Positions 51,932 to 61,231 of a stretch of DNA of 64,000 bases are shown piece by piece. The DNA lies in assembly GCF_920984665.1 (NCBI RefSeq), contig NZ_CAKLBP010000006.1:186001-250000 (forward strand). Direction: 5' to 3'. The position numbers and the translations under genes are program-made. The notes below the pieces were generated by a model. That model saw only the letters and a program-made list of their open reading frames with translations, ran no database searches and was not told the DNA's origin. The DNA is from Pedobacter sp. Leaf170. GTDB taxonomy: Bacteria > Bacteroidota > Bacteroidia > Sphingobacteriales > Sphingobacteriaceae. Position 1 is the stretch's first letter. Each line of letters begins with the position of its first letter.

Positions 51932-53419
51932 TTATGCCTTTAAAACCCAAACAGAAACACTTTTACCATTGCAATGGAATTCGGCAAATCCATTTTCATC
52001 AATCATAATTTCGCCTTCTCTTTTGCCTAAAGCATCTACAAATGCTTTGCCAGCAAACTTTTGCCCAACTTCCATTTGTTTAAAACCTTCTTCGCCATTA
52101 CTCATTAAAACAGCTAAGCCGCTATTTCCGTGTTCATCATCGCCTTCTCTTGTCCAGCCGATGCAATTTCCATGATCTAAATATTCTCTTTGCAAGCCAT
52201 AAGCATGGCTGGCACGCAATTTACTCATCATTTCAACTTCCGGAATAATCGCTAAGTCTATATGTGTGTCTTCCCCTTCTGGGTTTTTATCGTCGTAAAT
52301 GCCACCGTAAACATCCGGAAAAAACAGACAAGGAATGCCTTGCTCTCTAAGTAAAATTATAGAATAAGCAAGCGGTCTGAACCAAAATTCTACATAAGAT
52401 TCTAAGGCTTGCAAAGGTTGCGAATCATGATTATCAACAAAAGTAACCGCTAAAGCCGGGTTAATCTGAACCAAAGTATTATCTAAAATGGTTCGCATAT
52501 CAAACTCACTTTCTTCCTTACTTGCCGTATAAAAATTTTGGTGTAAAAGCGAATCAAAAATCTGTGTTCTGCCTCCTGTGGTGTCAATATATTCCAATTG
52601 ACCTTCAATATCAGAAACGTTCCAATCCTCTGCAACAACAAAAAATTGGCGGTTAAACTTTTGATTTAAATGATCCAGCCACTCGATAATAAAATCCGGA
52701 TTGATGTGTTTTACGGCATCAAGTCTAAAACCATCAACTTTTGTCGTTTCCACATACCATTCGCCCCAATATTTTAATTCATCAATCACCGCCTGGTTCC
52801 TATAATCAATGTCGTTGTACATTAAATAATCATAGTTACCGAGTTCAGTAGATGGCACTTTTTCAAAGCCTTCTCCTAAATGATTTTGAATGGAATAAAT
52901 AGCCGTTTCTTTTATGTCTTCTGCCCAATCTACACCGCTAAAACATAAATGGTCCCAAATAAATTCAGAGTATTTGCCTTGTCGGCCTGGAAAAGTAAAT
53001 TTTGTCCAGGCTTCAATTTCAAAAACATCACTTGTAAATTCTTCTCTATTATCTGGGTTTACAGTTCTAACCTTCACTTTTTCAAGCTCGTCGCCACCTG
53101 CCTTATGGTTAAAAACAATATCTGCTACAACGCTAATTTCATTTTCGTGTAAAGCATCAATAGCTTTTAAATATTCTTCTTTATTACCGTATTTGGTATT
53201 TACACCACCCTTTTGGTCAAATTCCCCTAAATCAAACAAATCATAAACTGCATAACCTACATCGTAGGCTGCATTATTCGATTTGTAAGCCGGCGGCATC
53301 CAAACCATAGTAACACCAATTTCTTTTAAGTGCGTAGCCTCGTTGGCAACTTTGGTCCACAAATTTTGTTCTTCGTTATAATACCAATGGAAAAATTGGA
53401 TGATTGTTTGATTTTGCAT
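51932..53419 (-). CDS. Alpha-amylase, GH13 (cytoplasmic GH13_5-like)
   Basis: This is a 495-residue starch or malto-oligosaccharide hydrolase with no signal peptide. GH13 regions are clear: VVADIVFNHKAGGD (region I), VDGFRLDAVKHI with the nucleophile Asp near 234 (II), FFVVAEDW with the acid-base Glu (III), and TFVDNHDSQP with the third Asp (IV). The C-terminal beta domain ends CNGKSVSVWVLKA. The cytosolic location points to turnover of imported or stored alpha-glucans. It converges on the TIM-barrel gene. Confidence 0.94.
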   Translation of the reverse strand: MQNQTIIQFFHWYYNEEQNLWTKVANEATHLKEIGVTMVWMPPAYKSNNAAYDVGYAVYDLFDLGEFDQKGGVNTKYGNKEEYLKAIDALHENEISVVADIVFNHKAGGDELEKVKVRTVNPDNREEFTSDVFEIEAWTKFTFPGRQGKYSEFIWDHLCFSGVDWAEDIKETAIYSIQNHLGEGFEKVPSTELGNYDYLMYNDIDYRNQAVIDELKYWGEWYVETTKVDGFRLDAVKHINPDFIIEWLDHLNQKFNRQFFVVAEDWNVSDIEGQLEYIDTTGGRTQIFDSLLHQNFYTASKEESEFDMRTILDNTLVQINPALAVTFVDNHDSQPLQALESYVEFWFRPLAYSIILLREQGIPCLFFPDVYGGIYDDKNPEGEDTHIDLAIIPEVEMMSKLRASHAYGLQREYLDHGNCIGWTREGDDEHGNSGLAVLMSNGEEGFKQMEVGQKFAGKAFVDALGKREGEIMIDENGFAEFHCNGKSVSVWVLKA

Positions 53420-53932
53420 TAATTCGCTTTTTTTTTATGCTAAGATAACAGGATAGCACATCAATTGTTTTTCAAATTATTATCACAAAATTCATTTGTT
53501 TTTTTTGGAAATGTAAGCCACCAAATCATCGGCAATTGCAGCCCCGCTTTCGCTAATAGCCGCTCCCGAAGAAACCTGTGCAACAAGCAAGCACACCTTA
53601 AAAATGTAAATTCTGTGCTTAAATCGGGATTGCGGGCTATTCCGCTCAATCTGGTTTATTTAACTCAAGTTTTTCGTCCTTTTGATGGGTTTAAACCACG
53701 CCCTGCCACTCCTAAATTTAAGAAAGGAGTTGGAAGGAAGTTATCTTATCCGTCACTCCCACAATGGCCAGAATCCTAAAGCACAACAACTTAAATCATA
53801 CTACATATCAGTATGCCCATTAAAGCCAAGTGTGACCGTACGAGAGCGAAACTAATTTTAAAAATGGCGAATTAAATTACTTTTCAAATGTTTAAAGCCA
53901 TTATAGCGCATTTTTATTAATTTCGCCCAATT
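53420..53932. other. Divergent intergenic region, 513 bp, with repeat remnants
   Basis: It holds the second copy of the GC-rich repeat (53568-53662), followed by further GC-richer sequence up to about 53780 that may belong to the same element. Open frames on both strands here have no family resemblance and I reject them. Confidence 0.6.
53568..53662. repeat. Dispersed intergenic repeat (GC-rich family), copy 2
   Basis: It shares AAACCTGTG and AAATCGGGATTGCGGGCT, in order and at similar spacing, with 2430-2540. The inner part forms AAGCAC/GTGCTT. The downstream CCGCTCAATCTGGTTT matches the tail of copy 1. Confidence 0.5.
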
Positions 53933-54454
53933 ATGAGTTTGAAAAAGAAATTTGCGAAAGAGAGTTTTACAATAATGAATGAATTGGTGTTGCCAAACGA
54001 TACCAATACATTAAACAATTTAATGGGCGGACGTTTGCTGCATTGGATGGATATTGCAGCAGCAATTTCTGCTCAAAAGCACTGTAACCGCATTGTTGTA
54101 ACGGCTTCTGTAGATAATGTTTCTTTTAAGCACCCAATAAAACTGGGCGACGTAATTACTATTGAAGCCAAAGTTACAAGGGCATTTAACACCTCGGTTG
54201 AGGTACGTTTAGATGTTTGGGCAGAAAATATTCCGAGTGGTGCACGCCAGAAAAGCAACGAAGCATATTATACTTTTGTAGCGGTTGACCAAAGTGCCCG
54301 CACCATTCCTGTACCTGAGCTTTTACCCGAAACTGAAGAAGAAATTGCACTTTTTGATGGCGCATTAAGACGCAGGCAGTTACGCCTCGTTTTAGGTGGA
54401 AAAATGAACCCTGATGATGCAAGTGAATTGAAAGCTTTATTTTTCAAATCGTAA
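53933..54454 (+). CDS. Acyl-CoA thioesterase (hotdog fold)
   Basis: This is a 173-residue single-hotdog thioesterase of the BFIT/YciA type. LVLPNDTNTLNNLMGGRLLH and WMDIAAAISAQKHC hold the catalytic Asn/Asp loop, and VDNVSFKHPIKLGDVITIEA is the following strand. It cleaves medium- or long-chain acyl-CoA in the cytosol; chain length is unknown. The gene is divergent to the amylase, and a CPA1 antiporter follows 69 bases on. Confidence 0.9.
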   Translation: MSLKKKFAKESFTIMNELVLPNDTNTLNNLMGGRLLHWMDIAAAISAQKHCNRIVVTASVDNVSFKHPIKLGDVITIEAKVTRAFNTSVEVRLDVWAENIPSGARQKSNEAYYTFVAVDQSARTIPVPELLPETEEEIALFDGALRRRQLRLVLGGKMNPDDASELKALFFKS

Positions 54455-54523
54455 ATTTTACATAAATTTTCTTTCTTGTTAGGCTGATTGTCTTATTTTA
54501 GCAAACCATCATTCGCTAAAAAT

Positions 54524-55711
54524 ATGACAACATACACCATACTTATTATTTTAAGCGGATTAGTTATTTTTTCTTATCTGTTTGATTTAGTGGCTAGTAA
54601 AACCAAAATTCCTTCGGTTTTACTTTTGCTTTTACTCGGAATCGGGCTCCGTTTTTTAGTTGATTACCTTAAAATTCACACCTTCAATTTTCTCTCGGTT
54701 TTGCCAACTTTAGGTACTGTTGGACTAATTTTAATTGTATTTGAAGGTTCTTTAGAACTTAAATATGATAGAGAGAAGAATAAAATTATCAAGAGTGCAT
54801 TTCTTTCTGCACTAACCATTTTGCTTGGCACAACAACCATAATCACACTAATTATTTATCAAATTTCGCATCGAGATTTATATTCATGCATTGCAAATGC
54901 AATTCCATTTAGCGTAATCAGTTCTGCAATCGCCATACCATCGGCCGCTGCCCTTGGTAAACATGATAGAGAATTTGTAATCTATGAATCTTCTTTTTCG
55001 GATATTTTAGGCATCATCATCTTTAATTTTGCCATTAGCAATCAATCTATTACGCCTTCGGCATTTATCGGCTTAGGTTTAAGCACCTTTCTTATCATAT
55101 TGCTTTCGGCAATTGCCTGCGTGGTTCTATTGTATATAATGGGTAAACTTTATCACCACATAAAATTTTTCCTAATTATTTCGATACTTATACTGGTATA
55201 TGCCATCGGACAATCGTACCATCTTTCTTCTTTGGTACTGATTTTAAGTACAGGTTTGTTTTTAAATAATGCTGATGCAATTCAAAATGCCTGGTTTAGA
55301 AGTGTTTTTTTGTATAAAAATTTAACCGCAGATTTATCTCAGCTCTACCAACTCTCTGCAGAAAGTGCGTTTATTTTAAGAACATTCTTCTTCGTAATTT
55401 TTGGATTTACAATGAACATACACGAACTGAACAACTTACCTATTATCACTAATGGATTATTTATCCTTTTAGCCATTTACTTAATCAGATTGTTCTTTTT
55501 AAAGGTATTTAAGGATGGAAATATCACGCCAATCTTATACATCGCACCACGCGGATTGATAAGCATATTGCTGTATTTTAACTTACCAACATCATTAAAA
55601 ATGCCGGAAGTTGGTACTTCCTTCCTATTTTTAGTAGTTTTAGGAACCAGTATTTTTATGACTTTTGGCTTAATGCTTAGCAAAAGAAAAGCAGCAGAAA
55701 CTGCTGCTTAA
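54524..55711 (+). CDS. CPA1-type cation:proton antiporter
   Basis: This is a 395-residue inner-membrane antiporter with about 11-12 helices. I start at ATG 54524 (MTTYTILIILSG); an in-frame TTG at 54488 adds a polar stretch and is unlikely. The segment SVISSAIAIPSAAALGKHDR followed by EFVIYESSFSDI matches the core of the Na+/H+ exchanger family, with the essential Asp in SFSDILG. ILYIAPRGLISILLYF is the conserved arginine helix. The C-terminus is short, lacking a regulatory domain. Confidence 0.87.
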   Translation: MTTYTILIILSGLVIFSYLFDLVASKTKIPSVLLLLLLGIGLRFLVDYLKIHTFNFLSVLPTLGTVGLILIVFEGSLELKYDREKNKIIKSAFLSALTILLGTTTIITLIIYQISHRDLYSCIANAIPFSVISSAIAIPSAAALGKHDREFVIYESSFSDILGIIIFNFAISNQSITPSAFIGLGLSTFLIILLSAIACVVLLYIMGKLYHHIKFFLIISILILVYAIGQSYHLSSLVLILSTGLFLNNADAIQNAWFRSVFLYKNLTADLSQLYQLSAESAFILRTFFFVIFGFTMNIHELNNLPIITNGLFILLAIYLIRLFFLKVFKDGNITPILYIAPRGLISILLYFNLPTSLKMPEVGTSFLFLVVLGTSIFMTFGLMLSKRKAAETAA

Positions 55712-55713
55712 AA

Positions 55714-56127
55714 CTAACTGCCCATTTCCAGAATTTTATCAAATTCTTCGGCTTTTAAGGGCATTACAGATAATCGGCCCTGACGAACCAAAGAAATATC
55801 TTTAAGGCTTTCTTCGGCTTTTATTTGCTCCAGAGAAACCGGATTTTTTAAGGACTCTATAGGTACTAAATCAACTACAACCCAGTTTTTATCTTCAGTT
55901 GTTGGGTCTTGATAAGATTCTTTAACAACTTTTGCTACACCAACAACATTTTTGCCTTCGTTGCTATGATAAAAAAGAACCAAATCGCCTTCTTTCATAT
56001 CTCTTAAATTATTTCGGGCCTGGTAGTTTCTTACACCATCCCAAAATGTTCTTCCATCTTCATTAAATTTCTCCCAGCTGTATTTAAATGGCTCTGATTT
56101 TACTAACCAATGTTGTGCTTTAGACAT
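55714..56127 (-). CDS. EVE-domain protein (PUA-like)
   Basis: This is a 137-residue PUA-like EVE protein, homologous to human THYN1. The blocks HWLVKSEPFKYSWEKF, GRTFWDGVRNYQARNNLRDM and DLVLFYHSNEGKNVVGVAKV are diagnostic. EVE domains bind modified bases in DNA or RNA and occur in defence and RNA-modification settings. Here it stands alone with no restriction partner, so housekeeping RNA binding is more likely. It is convergent with the antiporter. Confidence 0.93.
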   Translation of the reverse strand: MSKAQHWLVKSEPFKYSWEKFNEDGRTFWDGVRNYQARNNLRDMKEGDLVLFYHSNEGKNVVGVAKVVKESYQDPTTEDKNWVVVDLVPIESLKNPVSLEQIKAEESLKDISLVRQGRLSVMPLKAEEFDKILEMGS

Positions 56128-56360
56128 GTTTTAATTGTTTGTGCAAAAATAATAATCTAAAACGAACCAACGTACATTCTTGCTTTTAAATAAAGTTTCT
56201 TTCCTTTGAACAGATAAAAACAAAACATAAAATGATGTGTTACTAGCGTTGTGTTGCTTCTAACAATTATTTAAAATCCCTATTTCTATTTAACGTAATC
56301 TCCATAAAATTCATCAGACAAAACTGATATTGCATTGAGATTAAAATTGTAATTTTATGT

Positions 56361-56747
56361 ATGAATAAGTCTTAGACATTTTTACTTCTATTGATGCTTT
56401 CAGCAAGCGCACAAACGTTTTCTCAAACCGTTCAGCCTGATTCAATTAAAAAAATAGCAGCTACTGATGCTGAAAAATTTAAAATTAGTGATGAAAACCT
56501 GAAGAAATTTAAGGCAGAACGTAGCAAAGCTAGTTCAGATATCTTTAAACCTATATCAAGTTCTGTAAATAACGTTTCATTACTTAATGATTCTGTATAT
56601 GTTATGGCTTATAAGCAAGCTGCCCACAAAAACACTAAGAATGCAATCAAATCGAGCAAGAAACATTCTGCTATAGGAACTGTTGGCTATGTAGCCGGTG
56701 GACTTGGTCTTGTGGCTTTAATATTTTTGGGATTAAATCAGATTTAA
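56361..56747 (+). pseudogene. Small exported protein interrupted by an in-frame TAG in its signal peptide
   Basis: The natural start is ATG 56361, giving MNKS, then TAG at 56373-56375, then TFLLLLMLSASAQTFSQ in the same frame. Together these make a complete signal peptide broken at codon 5. Past the stop the frame is open for 118 residues from TTG 56391, with a polar region and a C-terminal membrane helix (GTVGYVAGGLGLVALIFLGL). Restart at 56391 or 56394 would give a signal peptide too short to work. Either this is a recent nonsense mutation, a sequencing error or readthrough. The intact downstream frame argues it is recent. The protein family is unknown. Confidence 0.6.
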
Positions 56748-56756
56748 TAACATAAA

Positions 56757-56790
56757 AAAGGGCTTCAAAATAGATTGAAACCCTTTTATT
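56757..56790. terminator. Probable bidirectional terminator
   Basis: AAAGGGCTTCAA / TTGAAACCCTTT pair with one mismatch between the interrupted gene and the convergent metalloprotease, with A and T runs at the sides. Confidence 0.7.
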
Positions 56791-56804
56791 GCTATTTAAA
56801 AATA

Positions 56805-59375
56805 TTATTTTTTGCTATCTAAAGCATTCTCAATTCTATCAGATAAATCTTGTAAATGATATTTGCTTAAACCTGTAGCAGTATTTGCACCCGTTTTAAT
56901 CATAGCATCAAGTGCTCTTAATTCGCCTTTTACAACAGACGATACATCACTTTGTGATGCAGATAAACCGCCTTGAGTGCTACCGCCTCTACCTACTAAA
57001 ATTGCATTAGTTGCTGTTGTAGCTGGAGTTGCTGGTTTAATAATCGAAATTAATTTATCTACATACATTTTCTGCAGATTTCTTCTGTAAACATCAATTG
57101 CCTGGTTAGATTTTAATTCTGTAAAAATAGAACCATTTAAATCGGTAAATAAATCGGTTATTTTATAGGCAGATGCGCCATCCAGAGCTTCAGCAGAAAT
57201 AAGCTTAGTTAAGGTGCTTGTGCCTAATAACCTATTGATGGTTGTATTTTGCAATCTTCCAACTACTTCCAATCCATCTTCAGAGATGTTATCTAAAATT
57301 GGCTTATTCAATAACCATGTTGGTGTTTTAAACAATTGCGTATCTAAAAATGTCATTGCCTCTTTTTGTGTTGCGGCAGGTGTACGCTCATAAACAGCGC
57401 CTTCTTGTTCTACAGTTTTTGGATTTTCGTAAACACCACCAATGTTTTTAGCCACATGACCCATATAACGACCGAATTGAGTTGTTAACTGACCGTACAT
57501 GTTCGAAAGGTTGTCATAACCATCAGCAGGCTCTTTAGTCCATTCAGGAAGGCTATTTAAAATTACTTTTAGATTTTTGATACCATAAGTACTTGCTTTC
57601 ATCGCATTGTCTGATAAATCTTCATTTTGCGAATGCGGATCATCAGGATTTGTTTCAGTTCCAAACCATAATCTGCGGTTTTTAGCAGATTCGATAACCA
57701 TTTTATTTAGAATTGGAACTTCTTGCTGAGCATTTTTAGTTTCCGGGAAGTATTTATAACCCCACTCAATTGCCCATTTATCATAATCGCCGATGCGAGG
57801 ATATAATCCTTTTGGCGAAATTTTATCTTCTGGTTGCGCTACATAGTTAAAGCGGGCATAATCCATTATCGATGGTGTGTGACCGTTAGCTTCAACCCAT
57901 TTTTTATCTCTCAATAATTCTGTTGGAACGGTTGAGCTTGAACCATAATTGTGACGTAAACCTAATGTATGACCAACCTCGTGAGAAGAAACAAAACGAA
58001 TTAAATCGCCCATTAATTCATCGCTAAAAGTCATTTTGCGAGCTCTTGAATCAACCGCAGCAGTTTGAATCATATACCAGTCGTGTACCAATTTTTGAAC
58101 ATTATGAAACCAGTTAATGTGGCTTTCCATAATTTCTCCACTGCGTGGATCAGAAATACTTGGTCCGCTTGCATTGGCGATTTCTGATGGTTTGTAAACA
58201 ATAGCAGAGTTACGGGCATCATCAATACTCCAGGTAGAATCTTGTTTAAAGGTTGGTGCCTCTTTACCCATTACGGCATTTTTAAAACCGGCTTTTTCAA
58301 AAGCTTTAGCCCAATCGTTAACACCCGCAATTAAATATGGCACCCATTTTTTTGGTGTTGCAGGGTCGATATAGAAAATAATTGGTTTAATTGGCTCGAC
58401 TAATTCGCCACGTTTATATTTAGCTAAATCTTGTGGTTTTGGTTCTAATCTCCATCTTTTAATTAATTCTATTTCTTTTACACCCTGTGGATTCAAATCA
58501 AAATCTGTATAACCTACTGCAAAATAACCAACACGAGGATCGAAATAACGAGCCTTCATAGGTACTTTAGGTAAAATAACCAGCGAAGTGTTTAACTCAA
58601 CAGTTGATGAACCTGCAGAAGCTGTACTACCCATTGAAGGCGCAGCACCACCACCAAAAGGATTTGCAGCTGCTGTTAAGCTATAGGTTTTAACCGTGCT
58701 GATTTCTACGTTAGTTGGGAAACTCCTTAAATTTAGAATATAACTTCTGTCGGCTTGTTGAGCGCCTAACCTAAATCTGGTTTTTGATAAAGGAGAACTG
58801 AAATAGAAAATATCATTATCGCTGTTTAAATAATCGGTAATATCAATTACACTTCCTTTTTTATCTGGTGTGTAAGCAGCAATATTAAAGGATGCTGCAA
58901 TTGCCTGGATATTTGAATTTTTTAACGACTGGTACATTGAAGTTGTACTATCCGGGCCATAAGTTCTATAGCTTACTTTACGCATAAAAATGCGGTTGCT
59001 TGGCCCTTTTTCGAAACGGATAACCGCACTTCCAATCTGGTCGCCGGCGTAACCTTGTACCGCTCTCACTTCTGCACCCGATTTTGAAATTCTGCTAACC
59101 ACTAAAATATCTCTCCCTAAAGTAGTATCAGCAATTTCAAAAAAGAATTTATCTTCGATTTTGTGAGTGGTAATCATGCCTTTACGGGTAGAGGCTTTTG
59201 AAGTAATTACCTGATCGTATGGTTTTGGCTGGGCTTTTACGCCCGAACCTAAGGCAGCTCCAGGAGCTCTTCTGGTAGAATCGCTTGTTGCAGCACCAGC
59301 GCCTTGCCTTACCTGCGCCGAAGCAAAGGTAACGGCAGAAACAGCAAACAATATGCTGAGTAAATTTTTCTTCAT
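56805..59375 (-). CDS. Secreted zinc metalloprotease (DUF5117/DUF5118 type)
   Basis: This is an 856-residue exported protein with signal peptide MKKNLLSILFAVSAVTFASA. The long zinc motif HEVGHTLGLRHNYGS (His465, Glu466, His469, His475) is the metzincin-like HExxHxxGxxH form. N-terminal blocks such as KASTRKGMITTHKIEDKFFF belong to DUF5118 and the ASTFNIAAYTPDKKGSVIDI-type region to DUF5117. Similar proteins are common in Bacteroidota, with unknown targets. A Gly/Ala/Ser-rich stretch near residue 245-255 looks like a flexible loop. Confidence 0.9.
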   Translation of the reverse strand: MKKNLLSILFAVSAVTFASAQVRQGAGAATSDSTRRAPGAALGSGVKAQPKPYDQVITSKASTRKGMITTHKIEDKFFFEIADTTLGRDILVVSRISKSGAEVRAVQGYAGDQIGSAVIRFEKGPSNRIFMRKVSYRTYGPDSTTSMYQSLKNSNIQAIAASFNIAAYTPDKKGSVIDITDYLNSDNDIFYFSSPLSKTRFRLGAQQADRSYILNLRSFPTNVEISTVKTYSLTAAANPFGGGAAPSMGSTASAGSSTVELNTSLVILPKVPMKARYFDPRVGYFAVGYTDFDLNPQGVKEIELIKRWRLEPKPQDLAKYKRGELVEPIKPIIFYIDPATPKKWVPYLIAGVNDWAKAFEKAGFKNAVMGKEAPTFKQDSTWSIDDARNSAIVYKPSEIANASGPSISDPRSGEIMESHINWFHNVQKLVHDWYMIQTAAVDSRARKMTFSDELMGDLIRFVSSHEVGHTLGLRHNYGSSSTVPTELLRDKKWVEANGHTPSIMDYARFNYVAQPEDKISPKGLYPRIGDYDKWAIEWGYKYFPETKNAQQEVPILNKMVIESAKNRRLWFGTETNPDDPHSQNEDLSDNAMKASTYGIKNLKVILNSLPEWTKEPADGYDNLSNMYGQLTTQFGRYMGHVAKNIGGVYENPKTVEQEGAVYERTPAATQKEAMTFLDTQLFKTPTWLLNKPILDNISEDGLEVVGRLQNTTINRLLGTSTLTKLISAEALDGASAYKITDLFTDLNGSIFTELKSNQAIDVYRRNLQKMYVDKLISIIKPATPATTATNAILVGRGGSTQGGLSASQSDVSSVVKGELRALDAMIKTGANTATGLSKYHLQDLSDRIENALDSKK

Positions 59376-59494
59376 AACAAATTAGTTGATTTTACCGTAA
59401 ATATAGCTTAGAACCTATACTAGACAATATTTTCGGTAATAACTTTTAAGTTACAAAGGCATTAATTATTATTTTTTTTTACCTTGATTGATAT

Positions 59495-59854
59495 CTATGC
59501 AGAAAACGTGGGATTTTCTATTATTCCGATAACATTTCCGAATGGATCGAAGATACTACCAACCCAAATTGGCCCGCCAACGTTATTGGGTGCCTCATGA
59601 ACGTCGATATTTAATTCAGCATAACGTTCAAAAGCTTTTTTAATATCAGTAACACCCCAATAAGTTATAGAATGATTGCCATCACTAAAACCAGCATCAA
59701 CCGGATGCAAGCCCAACTCAAAACCACCTACATTATAGCCTACGTAAAAAGGCTCATCAAAATATGGTTCAATTTCGAAAACCTTTTTATACCATTCTTT
59801 TGCAGCTTCTAAATCGCTTACAGAATAAACTATTGTTCTTAATCCTTGTAACAT
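59495..59854 (-). CDS. VOC-superfamily (glyoxalase/bleomycin-resistance fold) protein
   Basis: This is a 119-residue protein with two beta-alpha-beta-beta-beta modules. LRTIVYSVSDLEAAKEWYKK begins module 1, and SITYWGVTDIKKAFERYAE with SIFDPFGNVIGIIENP closes module 2. This is the family of glyoxalase I, dioxygenases and resistance proteins. Metal ligands are partly visible (His near 54 and Glu near 113), but the reaction cannot be named. A tandem-repeat tract lies upstream. Confidence 0.87.
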   Translation of the reverse strand: MLQGLRTIVYSVSDLEAAKEWYKKVFEIEPYFDEPFYVGYNVGGFELGLHPVDAGFSDGNHSITYWGVTDIKKAFERYAELNIDVHEAPNNVGGPIWVGSIFDPFGNVIGIIENPTFSA

Positions 59855-59946
59855 TTTTTGATTGATTAGTTAGGTGATTGATTGGTTAGTTGGTTGTCGA
59901 AAGTTTGACAATTGTAATTGGTTTTTGGAAATAATTATTTGATTTT

Positions 59947-60030
59947 TTGGTTATTGCAATTTGGTAATTGTTTTTTGGCAATTGCACTTTGGTAATTGTT
60001 TTTTGGTTATTGCAATTTGGTAATTGTTTT
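59947..60030. repeat. 28-bp tandem repeat, three units
   Basis: The units start at 59947, 59975 and 60003 with TTGG(T/C)(T/A)ATTGCA and end TTTGGTAATTGTTTT. Units 1 and 3 are identical and unit 2 has three changes. Diverged TTGG/ATTG words continue upstream to 59860, so the whole 190-bp gap between holA and the VOC gene is short-word repeat. Confidence 0.9.
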
Positions 60031-60046
60031 TTGGTAATTATATAAC

Positions 60047-61069
60047 TTAATGTACAATTTTAAAAACCAGTTCTTTTAAAAGTTCACCATCGTTAACATT
60101 TCCCGAACTATCTAAACCTTTACTTTTCAAATCATATTCTCTAAGCAAACCAATAATCTGAAAAACTTTTCCGGTATTATAATTACGTGCTGCCATCTCG
60201 TAATCTTTAATAAAATAAGGTGAAACACCCAAAGCAGAGGCTGCATCAGCTTTATTTGGTACGTAATGATATTTTAAAAGTTTTGTGAAATAGCCACCCA
60301 GATTAGCCATCACCATTACGATTGGATTTGCTTTTGGGTTACTTGCAAAATAATTTATGATTTTATTACACTTTAAAATATCGCGGATAGCCAATGCTTT
60401 TTGTAATTCAAAAACATTATATTCTTTACTAATACCGATGTTTTTTTGCACCAAATCGGCATTGATGGTTACCCCTTTTGGCACATTTAGCATTAATTTT
60501 TCAATCTCGTTGGCAATTTTTGATAAATCAGTTCCTAAATATTCTGCCATCAAGGCCGATGCCTGTTGATCTATTTTATAACCTTTTTCTTTAATAAAAT
60601 CTTCAATCCATGGAACCAGTTTATAATCTCTAACTAAATCTGATTGAAAAATTAAACCGCTTTTATTTATGGCTTTATAAACCTTTTTTCTTTTATCAAA
60701 ATTGGCATATTTATAAGCTAAAACTAAAATGGTACTTGGTAAAGGTTTTTCAAAATAATTTAAAACGAATTCGCCTTCTTTACTGCCAGCATCTTCCTTT
60801 CCCCACTTTAAATCTTGTGCCTCTTTAACAATTACAACCTGGTAATCAGACATCATTGGATAACGTTTTGCAGCACCTAAAACGGTTGCCATATCTGTAT
60901 CTTTTCCGTATAATACAGTTTGATTGAAACCTTTTTCGGCCTCGCTCAATAATTTATCTTCGATGTAATCTGTTATTTGGTCGATGTAAAAAGCTTCTTC
61001 TCCATGCAACAAATACACAGGTTTAAATTTTCTGGCTTTTATATCTTTAATAATTTCGGAAGCAGTCAT
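60047..61069 (-). CDS. holA: DNA polymerase III delta subunit
   Basis: This is the clamp-loader wrench subunit that opens the sliding clamp, 340 residues. The N-terminal AAA-like part has KFKPVYLLHGEEAFYIDQIT, where the P-loop is lost as normal for delta, then MMSDYQVVIVKEAQDLKWG. The middle has EYLGTDLSKIANEIEKLML, and the C-terminal collar has FELQKALAIRDILKCNKII and NPIVMVMANLGGYFTKLL. It is single-copy essential in bacteria. It is divergent to the HsdR_N-like gene. Confidence 0.93.
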   Translation of the reverse strand: MTASEIIKDIKARKFKPVYLLHGEEAFYIDQITDYIEDKLLSEAEKGFNQTVLYGKDTDMATVLGAAKRYPMMSDYQVVIVKEAQDLKWGKEDAGSKEGEFVLNYFEKPLPSTILVLAYKYANFDKRKKVYKAINKSGLIFQSDLVRDYKLVPWIEDFIKEKGYKIDQQASALMAEYLGTDLSKIANEIEKLMLNVPKGVTINADLVQKNIGISKEYNVFELQKALAIRDILKCNKIINYFASNPKANPIVMVMANLGGYFTKLLKYHYVPNKADAASALGVSPYFIKDYEMAARNYNTGKVFQIIGLLREYDLKSKGLDSSGNVNDGELLKELVFKIVH

Positions 61070-61140
61070 TGCTGTAAAATTACAATTTAGCTTTTACGAT
61101 TTAGATAAATGTTTATAAACAATATTAACTTTGGCTCTTG

Positions 61141-61228
61141 TTGCTTAATTGTTCAATAGTTTGATTGATGATTGTTTAATTGTTTGATTGATGATTGCCA
61201 AATTGTTTAATTGTTTGATTATCTAAAC
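61141..61228. repeat. Short-word repeat tract upstream of the HsdR_N-like gene
   Basis: The words TTGTTTAATTGTTTGATTG and ATGATTG recur three times with drift. The tract ends three bases before the ATG at 61232, so it occupies the promoter and leader position. Confidence 0.6.
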
Positions 61229-61231
61229 TAA

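Noticed and set aside
53465..53779. Plus-strand open frame in the gap before the thioesterase
   Set aside because: It overlaps a dispersed intergenic repeat and has no recognisable domain or start context.
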